From DATDRS01 sp035291605 (GTDB taxonomy: Bacteria > Chloroflexota > Anaerolineae > Anaerolineales > UBA6663): a stretch of 5,088 nucleotides of DNA. The translations under genes were made by a program, and so were the position numbers. The first letter of the stretch is position 1. Every line of letters starts with the position of its first letter. The notes under the pieces are model-generated. The model ran no database searches, had not been told where the DNA came from, and was given only the letters and a program-made list of their open reading frames with translations. The DNA is taken from assembly GCA_035291605.1 (NCBI GenBank), contig DATDRS010000433.1:1-5088 (forward strand), given 5' to 3'. Shown in pieces: positions 1 to 5,088 of this stretch.

Positions 1-1
1 C

Positions 2-1273
2 CCCTTCGACGAATTCAACTTCGACCGCCCGCTCCTCAGCCGGGACCAGATCCGGCGGCGGCAGGACAACCTCGGCGCCGACCCGCAGGAGCGCGAAAAC
101 GCCCGGCTGCGCGCGCTCAACCGCCTGGCCGAGCGCCTCAACCGCTCCACCGACTTGCAGACCGCGCTCGACGTGACGCTCGAAACCCTGGTCGAGATCA
201 TGGGCCTGCAAACGGCGTGGATCTTCCTGGGGGCCGAGACCGGCCTGACCAAATACCTCCCCCACGCGCGCGGGCCGCACGATCTGATGCTGGCCGCGCA
301 CCGCGGCCTGCCGCCCGGCCTGACGGACGACGACTATTATCACCTGTGCCAGCCCCCTGATTGCCACTGCCAGTATCTTTGGCGCGAGAAACAATTGAGG
401 CGCGCCGTCAACGTCGTCGAATGCACACGCTTGCAGGATTCCGCCGAAGCCGCCGGGGATAACCGGGGCCTGCTCTTCCACGCCACCGTCCCGCTCGTCG
501 TGCAGGACGAGCCGGTCGGCATCCTCAACGTCGCGACGGACGAATGGCAGTTCCTCAGCGCAGCGGATCTGCAGCTGCTGTCGGCGGTGGGCGCGCAGGC
601 CTCGGTGGCCATGGAGCGGGCGCGGCTGTTCGCCGAGAGCGTGGAACTCGGCGCGGCGGAGGAGCGCAACCGGCTGGCGCGCGAAATTCACGACACCCTC
701 GCGCAGGGGCTGACGGCCATCACCCTGCAGTTGGAGACCGCCGACACATTGCTCGAAGCCAGGGCGGACGCGGCGCGCGCCCGCGAGGCTGTCCAGCACG
801 CGCTGGCCCTCGCCCGGCTCAACCTGGAGGAGGCCCGCCGCTCGGTGCTCGATTTGCGCGCCGCGCCGCTCGAAGGCCGCACCCTCGCCGAGGCGCTGGC
901 CGCGCTCGCCGCCGAATGGTCGCAGAAGTCGTCCGTGCCCGCGCAGTTCGGCGCGACGGGGGTTGACCGCCGCCTGCCCTTGCGCGTCGAGGCCAGCCTG
1001 TTCCGGGCCGCGCAGGAAGGCCTGAGCAACATTGCGCGCCACGCCCGCGCCCGGCGCGCCGCCATCCAGTTGGATACCGCGCCCGATCAGGTCCGCCTGG
1101 TCATCAAAGACGACGGGCGCGGCTTCGACTCCTCCCAGATCCCCCAGGGCCGTTTCGGGCTGGTGGGGTTGAACGAGCGCGTGCGCCTGCTCGGCGGCAA
1201 ACTCTCGCTGGAGAGCAGCCCGGGCCAGGGGACGCGCATCGAGGTGACGCTCCCGTTGGAGCGGAGGACGTGA
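2..1273 (+). CDS. GAF-domain sensor histidine kinase (NarL/DegS-type, HisKA_3 family), 5'-truncated
   Basis: Cytoplasmic-looking two-component kinase that should autophosphorylate on His and pass phosphate to the adjacent regulator. The frame is open from base 2 and no convincing start lies inside the window: the first possible start, TTG at 155, has no Shine-Dalgarno and would cut off an in-frame coiled coil. The gene therefore begins upstream; 423 residues are visible (numbered here from base 2). Order: charged linker 1-35, short coiled coil about 36-50, GAF about 60-210, HisKA_3 dimerisation domain about 217-285 with H-box REIHD (phosphoacceptor His230), and HATPase_c about 325-420 with N-box Asn343, G1 DDGRGFD (370-376), glycine-rich GLVGL (386-390) and SSPGQGT (405-411). 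All catalytic boxes look intact. The only cysteines are 116, 121, 123 and 141, all in the GAF domain, which suggests a metal or Fe-S ligand set (inference). No membrane segment is visible, but the missing N-terminus could hold one or further sensor domains. Family assignment is strong; the signal is unknown. Confidence 0.93.
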   Translation, partial: PFDEFNFDRPLLSRDQIRRRQDNLGADPQERENARLRALNRLAERLNRSTDLQTALDVTLETLVEIMGLQTAWIFLGAETGLTKYLPHARGPHDLMLAAHRGLPPGLTDDDYYHLCQPPDCHCQYLWREKQLRRAVNVVECTRLQDSAEAAGDNRGLLFHATVPLVVQDEPVGILNVATDEWQFLSAADLQLLSAVGAQASVAMERARLFAESVELGAAEERNRLAREIHDTLAQGLTAITLQLETADTLLEARADAARAREAVQHALALARLNLEEARRSVLDLRAAPLEGRTLAEALAALAAEWSQKSSVPAQFGATGVDRRLPLRVEASLFRAAQEGLSNIARHARARRAAIQLDTAPDQVRLVIKDDGRGFDSSQIPQGRFGLVGLNERVRLLGGKLSLESSPGQGTRIEVTLPLERRT

Positions 1274-1279
1274 GACCCG

Positions 1280-1324
1280 ATGCGTGATGCCTGATAAGTG
1301 ACTCACGTATCACCCATCACGCAT
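1280..1324. repeat. Near-symmetric inverted repeat made of 7-bp units (kinase-regulator gap)
   Basis: Three heptads ATGCGTG, ATGCCTG, ATAAGTG (1280-1300) are followed by the spacer ACT (1301-1303) and by CACGTAT, CACCCAT, CACGCAT (1304-1324), which complement them in mirror order. A degenerate further unit, CACGAAC, follows at 1325-1331. Of 21 heptad positions, 18 pair, and A1301/T1303 add one more, so transcribed RNA could fold into a long hairpin with almost no loop. No T-run follows, so it does not look like an intrinsic terminator. It fills most of the 73-nt gap between the two-component genes. It may be a dispersed repeat, an RNA processing or attenuation element, or a protein-binding site; the sequence alone does not decide. 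Confidence 0.85.
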
Positions 1325-1346
1325 CACGAACCAGATGGCCTGACCA

Positions 1347-2006
1347 ATGATGCCTACCCCCATCCGCCTCCTCCTGGCCGACGATCATCCCGTTGTGCGC
1401 GACGGCCTGGTCGCCATCCTCAGCACGCAGCCGGACTTTGCCATCGTGGGGCAGGCCGCCACAGGCGCGGAGGCCGTGCGGCTCGCCGCCGCGCTCAACC
1501 CGGACGTGATCCTGCTCGATCTGGAGATGCCGGAGATGGACGGCGTGGAGGCCCTACGCCGGATCCGCGCAGCCCGCGCCGACGCGCGGGTCATCGTCTT
1601 CACGGCTTTCGACGCCGACGAGCGCATCCTCAGCGCCGTGCGCTCTGGGGCGAAGGGCTACCTGCTGAAAGGCGCGCCCCGCGACGAGTTATTCAAGGCC
1701 ATCCGCGTGGTCAGCGAAGGCGGCTCGCTCCTCCAGCCGGTCGTCGCGTCGAAACTCATCGAGCACATCACCAGCCAGCACCAGGCGGCGCAGGCCGGGC
1801 CTGAGCCGTTGACCGACCGCGAGATGGAAGTCCTGCGGTGGATAGCGCAGGGCCGGAGCAACAAGGAAATTGCGGCGGCGCTCGTCATCAGCGAGCGCAC
1901 CGTCAAGTTCCACGTCAGTTCTATCCTGGGCAAGCTCGGCGCGAGCAACCGCACCGAGGCGGTGACCATCGCCGCGCAGAGAGGGCTGGTGAGGCTGAGC
2001 CACTGA
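1347..2006 (+). CDS. NarL/FixJ-family response regulator (REC + LuxR-type HTH)
   Basis: DNA-binding transcriptional regulator of 219 aa, the usual length for this family and the presumed partner of the kinase just upstream. The REC domain spans about 5-125, with acidic pair Asp12/Asp13, phosphoacceptor Asp58 (in LLDLEMPEMDG), Thr86 and Lys108, so all phosphorylation-site residues are present. A linker of about 30 residues leads to the LuxR/GerE helix-turn-helix at about 154-219 (LTDREMEVLRWIAQG, then NKEIAAALVISERTVKFHV). The start is ATG 1347 or the next codon, ATG 1350; an in-frame TGA at 1341 rules out anything earlier. No good Shine-Dalgarno is visible, so translation may depend on readthrough from the kinase transcript or be leaderless-like. 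The target genes are not shown by the sequence; the transporter cluster downstream is one candidate. Function class is certain, the specific regulon unknown. Confidence 0.96.
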   Translation: MMPTPIRLLLADDHPVVRDGLVAILSTQPDFAIVGQAATGAEAVRLAAALNPDVILLDLEMPEMDGVEALRRIRAARADARVIVFTAFDADERILSAVRSGAKGYLLKGAPRDELFKAIRVVSEGGSLLQPVVASKLIEHITSQHQAAQAGPEPLTDREMEVLRWIAQGRSNKEIAAALVISERTVKFHVSSILGKLGASNRTEAVTIAAQRGLVRLSH

Positions 2007-2036
2007 CGCCGCCTCTCCCCCCTTCGTGTCATCCGT

Positions 2037-2064
2037 TCCATCCGTTGAAGTCCATCCGTCGAAG
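2037..2064. repeat. 14-bp direct tandem duplication in the regulator-transporter gap
   Basis: TCCATCCGTTGAAG (2037-2050) is immediately repeated as TCCATCCGTCGAAG (2051-2064), 13 of 14 identical. The core CATCCGT also occurs once more just upstream at 2030-2036. It lies in non-coding DNA downstream of the regulator stop codon. It could be a simple slippage duplication, a small dispersed-repeat remnant or a tandem binding site; no function can be assigned. Confidence 0.8.
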
Positions 2065-2085
2065 ACCTGTCCTTTCGTACAGTTC

Positions 2086-2125
2086 CGAAGCCCGTCCGTC
2101 GCCCGGTGTGGCAGGCCTTCGTTTT
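2086..2125 (+). terminator. Possible weak rho-independent terminator after the response regulator
   Basis: CGAAGCC (2086-2092) can pair with GGCCTTCG (2114-2121) with one bulged C. Inside it, GCC (2101-2103) can pair with GGC (2110-2112). The outer stem is followed directly by TTTT (2122-2125). The interior is only partly paired and the T-run is short, so this is a weak candidate for the end of the kinase-regulator transcript. Confidence 0.3.
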
Positions 2126-2135
2126 GTAGTGTAAT
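2108..2135 (+). promoter_or_regulatory. Possible sigma-70-type promoter for the transporter gene
   Basis: A TGTAAT box (2130-2135, five of six matches to TATAAT) sits 16 bp after GTGGCA (2108-2113, four of six matches to TTGACA), about 35 bp before the transporter start codon. It is one of the few AT-rich spots in the 164-nt gap. The -35 match is mediocre and overlaps the putative terminator stem, so this is only a candidate. Confidence 0.3.
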
Positions 2136-2158
2136 AAGCGCAGATCATCTCACCGCTC

Positions 2159-2165
2159 AGGAGGT
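2159..2165 (+). promoter_or_regulatory. Strong Shine-Dalgarno sequence of the transporter gene
   Basis: AGGAGGT lies 5 nt before ATG 2171. This fixes the long reading of the transporter, including its signal-like and His-rich N-terminal extension, as the real start rather than an internal Met nearer the MFS core. Confidence 0.85.
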
Positions 2166-2170
2166 CTGCC

Positions 2171-3736
2171 ATGCCTAAATTCCCGTCCGCGTTCAAACTC
2201 GCTGTCTCGGCGCTTCTGCTCTCCGCCCTGCTGGCCTTCCCCCACGCCGCGCTCGCTCAGGAAGGCGGTGGGGGCCACCACGATCACGGGGGACATGAAG
2301 CCTCGCCGCTGGCCGGGCCGCTCTCGTGGGGCTTCCTCACCTTCGGCGCCGTCGTCATCGCCGCGGTCTCGCTCATCCTCTTCACCGGCGGACGCCCGAA
2401 AAGCGTCACGGCCTCCGACTTCGAAAAACTCACTGGCGTCGGCGGCTACCTCGCCAAGATGCGCCTGTTCAGCCGCAACGCGCGCCTCTTCATGGTTCAC
2501 GTCGTGGGGATGGACGTGATTTACGGGACGTGGATGGTGGTGTTCAACCTCTACCTGCTGGCGGTAGGCTTTGATGTGGCCTTCGTGGGGCTGCGCATCC
2601 TGCTGGCCTCCATCGCCTCGGCGGTCGCCTCGGTCCCGGCGGGACTCATCTCCGACCGCATTGGGCGCAAACTCTCGTTCATCCTCGGCGACGGCATCGG
2701 CGCGGCCACGTCGCTCATCGCCATCTCGACCCAGGACCCGACGCTCCTGCTGGTCACGGCGGTCGTCGGCGGGGCGTTTGGCGCGCTGCACGGCGTGGCC
2801 GAACCCGCCTTCATGGCCGAGAACTCGGAGAACTACGAGCGCGTGCATCTCTTCAGCGTCTCCGACGGGACGCGCACGGCGGCGGCCATCATCGGCTCGG
2901 CGCTGGCCGGGCTGGCGTCGCTCATGTTTACTGGGGTAGACGCCGCGGCCAAGGTCGGGCTGTACCAGACGGTGGCCTATGTCGGCATCGGCGGCTGGGT
3001 CGCCTCGCTTATCCCGGCGATCCTCTTGCAGCAAACCGCCGCGCACGCGCCGCGCCTCACGCCTCACGCTTCACTCACCACTCGACTCTTTGGCAACGTC
3101 AAGCACCCTGAGCGCATCTGGCAATTGACCGCCCCGGAAGTGATCATCGGCCTTGGGGCAGGGTTCACGCTACCCTTGCTGAACGTCTTCTTCAAGCAAA
3201 ACCTGGGCAGCCCCGAGGTGGAGATCGGCGCGACGTTCGCCGCCGGGCAGGCGTTTCTCGTCGTCGGGTCGTTCCTCGCGCCTCTGCTCGCAGCCCGGCT
3301 GGGCAAAGTGAAGTCCATCGCGCTCACCCGGTTAGCTTCTATTCCCTTCATCCTGCTGATCGCTTTTTCGTCGGACGTGGGGAGCGCCTTCGGGTCGGTG
3401 CTCACCGTGGCAGGGCTGGCCTACATCGCGCGCATCACGCTGATGAACATGGCCGGACCGGTGCGCTCGGCCTTTGGGATGGAGATTCTCGATCCCGCCG
3501 AACGCGGCACGCAGGTTGGGATCCAACTGGCAATCTCGTCGGCGCTCTCCGGCGCGGCCAGCTATTTTGGCGCGCGGCTCATGGACGCCGGCGACTTCCG
3601 CACCCCGTTCTTCATCATGGCCGGGTGCTACCTGCTGGCGACCGCGCTGTTCTGGCAGTTCTTCGCCGGGCGCGAGAGGCAGCTGGCGTCCGTCAGCGTC
3701 GCCGCAGAGGCCGAAGCCGCGGCGGCGGGAGACTAG
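2171..3736 (+). CDS. MFS transporter with signal-peptide-like, His-rich N-terminal extension
   Basis: Membrane carrier of 521 aa, longer than the roughly 400 aa typical of 12-helix MFS drug or metabolite exporters. Residues 1-29 resemble a signal peptide (Lys, hydrophobic core, ALA before QE). A Gly/His tract follows at 32-43 (GGGGHHDHGGHE), then a separate hydrophobic helix at about 52-71 and an amphipathic linker to about 104. The MFS core has hydrophobic segments near 107-133, 136-158, 167-186, 190-210, 234-254, 264-286, 321-340, 353-375, 382-399, 403-424, 447-467 and 478-498. The motif-A-like loop GLISDRIGRK (158-167) sits between helices 2 and 3. If the N-terminus is cleaved, the His tract is outside, and the extra helix returns the chain to the cytoplasm, keeping the normal N-in MFS topology (inference). 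The central loop contains a 7-bp DNA repeat at 3058-3085. The C-tail is Ala/Glu-rich. The strong Shine-Dalgarno supports the start. Substrate unknown; export of a drug, a metabolite or a metal complex is possible. Confidence 0.9.
   Translation: MPKFPSAFKLAVSALLLSALLAFPHAALAQEGGGGHHDHGGHEASPLAGPLSWGFLTFGAVVIAAVSLILFTGGRPKSVTASDFEKLTGVGGYLAKMRLFSRNARLFMVHVVGMDVIYGTWMVVFNLYLLAVGFDVAFVGLRILLASIASAVASVPAGLISDRIGRKLSFILGDGIGAATSLIAISTQDPTLLLVTAVVGGAFGALHGVAEPAFMAENSENYERVHLFSVSDGTRTAAAIIGSALAGLASLMFTGVDAAAKVGLYQTVAYVGIGGWVASLIPAILLQQTAAHAPRLTPHASLTTRLFGNVKHPERIWQLTAPEVIIGLGAGFTLPLLNVFFKQNLGSPEVEIGATFAAGQAFLVVGSFLAPLLAARLGKVKSIALTRLASIPFILLIAFSSDVGSAFGSVLTVAGLAYIARITLMNMAGPVRSAFGMEILDPAERGTQVGIQLAISSALSGAASYFGARLMDAGDFRTPFFIMAGCYLLATALFWQFFAGRERQLASVSVAAEAEAAAAGD
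3058..3085. repeat. 7-bp tandem repeat inside the transporter coding sequence
   Basis: Four consecutive heptads in perfect 7-nt phase, CACGCCT, CACGCTT, CACTCAC and CACTCGA, encode about residues 296-305 (LTPHASLTTR) in the loop between the sixth and seventh MFS helices. The units resemble those of the inverted repeat at 1280-1324, although here they run in one direction only. Because 28 nt of heptads sit in an open frame without disrupting it, the loop appears to have tolerated the repeat. Confidence 0.65.
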
Positions 3737-3753
3737 ACCCGGCAGCGCCACAC

Positions 3754-3759
3754 AGGAGG
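3754..3759 (+). promoter_or_regulatory. Shine-Dalgarno sequence of the flavin reductase
   Basis: AGGAGG lies 7 nt before ATG 3767, in the 30-nt gap after the transporter stop codon. It supports this start and independent ribosome loading on a shared transcript. Confidence 0.8.
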
Positions 3760-3766
3760 CTCACGC

Positions 3767-4246
3767 ATGGATACCGCGACCAAGAAAACTGTTTTGCGCA
3801 TGTTCACGTACGGCCTGTACGCCGTCACCGCCAGACACGGCGACGAGGCGAGCGCGATGACCGCCAACTGGGTCACGCAATCGTCGTTTGAGCCGCCGCT
3901 GATCGCCCTGGCGGTGGAGGCCGACAGCCACACCCGCAAAGTCATCGAAGCCAGCGGCATGTTCGCCGTGAACATTTACGAGACGGGCCAGCGCGAGTTG
4001 GCCGGACAACTGGGGAAGACCTGGGCCAAGCACCACGAGAAGTTTGACGGCGTCGCCACGCGACCCGGCCCGGCCACCGGCAGCCCGCTCCTGGACGCGG
4101 CCCTGGGCTGGGTCGAGTGCAAAGTCGTGGGGAGCGTCCCCTCCGGGGACCATGTCCTGTTCGTCGCCGAAGTGGTAGAGGTCGGGCTTAACCGCGAGGG
4201 CGCGCCGCTCACCCTCAAGGAAGCGGGCTTCAAGTACGCGGGATAA
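3767..4246 (+). CDS. Flavin reductase-like FMN-binding protein
   Basis: Small soluble protein of 159 aa, a single flavin_reductase-type split-barrel domain that normally binds FMN and uses NAD(P)H to supply reduced flavin, or passes electrons to a partner. Visible family features are GLYAVTA (16-22), AMTANWVTQSSFEPPLIALAVE (30-51, the strand-loop region that contacts flavin phosphate in relatives), SHTRKVIEASGMFAVNIY (54-71), the conserved GDH (127-129) followed by VLFVAEVVEV, and a terminal GFKYAG. The N-terminal part resembles the flavin domain found fused to rubredoxin in high-molecular-weight rubredoxins, but no rubredoxin domain or CxxC pair is present; the only Cys is 118. It starts 30 nt after the transporter and ends 8 nt before the aldo/keto reductase, so co-transcription is likely. 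The domain call is confident. Whether it is a true reductase, an oxygenase partner or an oxidative-stress flavoprotein is open. Confidence 0.92.
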   Translation: MDTATKKTVLRMFTYGLYAVTARHGDEASAMTANWVTQSSFEPPLIALAVEADSHTRKVIEASGMFAVNIYETGQRELAGQLGKTWAKHHEKFDGVATRPGPATGSPLLDAALGWVECKVVGSVPSGDHVLFVAEVVEVGLNREGAPLTLKEAGFKYAG

Positions 4247-4254
4247 GTGTAACC

Positions 4255-5088
4255 ATGCGCTACAAACTTCTCGGAAAAAGCGGGCTGCGGGTTTCGGAGC
4301 TGTGCCTGGGGACGATGACTTTCGGCGAGGACTGGGGCTGGGGCGCGTCGAAAGAAGAAAGCCGGAAAATCTTCGACGCCTTCGCCGCCGCCGGGGGCAA
4401 CTTCATTGACACCGCCAATAACTACACCGACGGGACGAGCGAGAAGTACGTCGGCGAGTTCATCGGCGCGGAGCGCGAGTATTTCGTCGCGGCGACCAAG
4501 TACACGCTGAGCAAGCGCAAGGACGACCCGAACGCGGGCGGCAACGCGCGCAAGAACATGCTGCAGGCTGTGGAGGCCAGCCTCAAACGGCTGAACACCG
4601 ATTACCTTGACCTCTACTACCTGCACATGTGGGACTACACCACGCCCGTCGAGGAAGTCATGCGCGCCTTCGACGACCTGGTGCGGCAGGGCAAGGTGCT
4701 TTACGTGGGCATCTCTGACACGCCCGCCTGGATCGTCTCACAGGCGAACACCCTGGCCGAGCTGCGCGGCTGGGCGCGCTTCGTCGCCCTGCAAGTTCCG
4801 TACAGCCTCGCCGACCGCGCGGTGGAGCGCGACCTGCTGCCGATGGCGCGCGCCTTCGACATGGCGATCCTGCCGTGGGGTTTGCTCGAAGCCGGGGAAC
4901 TCACCGGTAAATACAACCGCCCCACTGACGAGCCCAAGCGCAACCAACAGCCCAGTGAAAGAAACCTGGCGCTGGCGGACGAAGTGATGAAACTCGCGCA
5001 GGAGATCGGCCGGACGCCCTCGCAAGTCGCCATCAACTGGGTGCGGCAGCAGCCCGGCCTCGTCATCCCCATCCTTGGCGCGCGGCGG
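4255..5088 (+). CDS. Aldo/keto reductase, 3'-truncated by the window end
   Basis: NAD(P)H-dependent oxidoreductase of the (beta/alpha)8 barrel AKR family, which reduces aldehydes and ketones to alcohols. 278 residues are visible of an expected 320-350; the frame is still open at the last base. It begins MRYKLLGKSGLRVSELCLGTM, the standard AKR opening with its N-terminal hairpin. The catalytic tetrad is complete: Asp52 (FIDTANNY), Tyr57, Lys82 (AATKY) and His124 (YYLH). Later hallmarks are GISDTPAW (152-159), VALQVPYSL (177-185), ILPWGLLEAGELTGKY (205-220) and, just before the cut, IPILGAR (271-277), which begins the cofactor-phosphate region. ATG 4255 lies 8 nt after the flavin reductase stop codon with no clear Shine-Dalgarno, which points to translational coupling. 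The physiological substrate cannot be read from sequence; detoxification of reactive carbonyls fits the neighbours (inference). Confidence 0.95.
   Translation, partial: MRYKLLGKSGLRVSELCLGTMTFGEDWGWGASKEESRKIFDAFAAAGGNFIDTANNYTDGTSEKYVGEFIGAEREYFVAATKYTLSKRKDDPNAGGNARKNMLQAVEASLKRLNTDYLDLYYLHMWDYTTPVEEVMRAFDDLVRQGKVLYVGISDTPAWIVSQANTLAELRGWARFVALQVPYSLADRAVERDLLPMARAFDMAILPWGLLEAGELTGKYNRPTDEPKRNQQPSERNLALADEVMKLAQEIGRTPSQVAINWVRQQPGLVIPILGARR

Noticed and set aside
155..157. TTG 155 as the start codon of the kinase
   Set aside because: There is no Shine-Dalgarno, and the upstream in-frame sequence encodes a coiled coil leading into the GAF domain, so the real start is outside the window.
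1280..1324. Inverted repeat as a rho-independent terminator or short CRISPR-like array
   Set aside because: No T-run follows the hairpin, and the 7-bp units are contiguous and mirrored, without spacers.
1298..1804. Plus-strand frame starting in the inverted repeat and overlapping the regulator
   Set aside because: Translation gives Arg/Pro/Gly-rich sequence without a domain, while the overlapping frame encodes an intact REC-HTH regulator.
2150..3067. 305-codon open frame on the minus strand across the transporter's first half
   Set aside because: Its product is Arg/Asp/Gly-rich low-complexity sequence with no recognisable domain, as expected for the shadow of a GC-rich gene. The plus-strand MFS frame has clear domains and a strong Shine-Dalgarno.
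3762..3768. CACGCAT heptad overlapping the flavin reductase start codon
   Set aside because: A single copy with no phased neighbour; chance occurrence is likely in this base composition.
3976..4626. 216-codon minus-strand open frame across the flavin reductase and aldo/keto reductase
   Set aside because: It is antisense to two well-supported genes and shows no recognisable domain; long antisense frames are common at this GC content.

Overview
This GC-rich window is tightly packed with genes, all on the + strand. It carries five genes in a row: (1) the 3' part of a GAF-domain sensor histidine kinase (2-1273, start outside the window); (2) a NarL/FixJ-type response regulator (1347-2006); (3) an MFS transporter with an unusual N-terminal extension (2171-3736); (4) a small FMN-binding flavin reductase (3767-4246); (5) the 5' part of an aldo/keto reductase (4255-5088, running off the end). 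The protein types, the GC-rich codon use and the dispersed 7-bp repeats suggest a bacterium such as a member of the Chloroflexota (Anaerolineae-like). That placement is an impression from the sequence style; no marker gene is present to prove it.

Layout. 1-1273 is the kinase, with a cytoplasmic GAF domain holding the only four cysteines visible in the protein, then HisKA_3 and HATPase_c domains. 1274-1346 is a short gap occupied by a near-symmetric inverted repeat built from 7-bp units. 1347-2006 is the partner response regulator. 2007-2170 is the largest non-coding stretch (164 nt). It holds a 14-bp tandem duplication, a possible weak terminator, a possible promoter and a strong Shine-Dalgarno sequence for the transporter. 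2171-3736, 3767-4246 and 4255-5088 follow with gaps of only 30 and 8 nt, so they are likely one transcription unit.

How the genes may work together. The kinase and regulator are a textbook two-component pair. The transporter, flavin reductase and aldo/keto reductase look like an efflux plus redox/detoxification set. Control of the second set by the first is suggested only by adjacency and shared direction. The four-cysteine GAF domain makes a redox- or oxygen-sensing input plausible (inference).

The points most worth a second look are the cysteine cluster in the kinase, the 7-bp repeat family found both between genes and in frame inside the transporter's central loop, and the transporter's signal-peptide-like, His-rich N-terminus. 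No CRISPR array, tRNA, rRNA, insertion sequence or evidently new multi-gene system was found.
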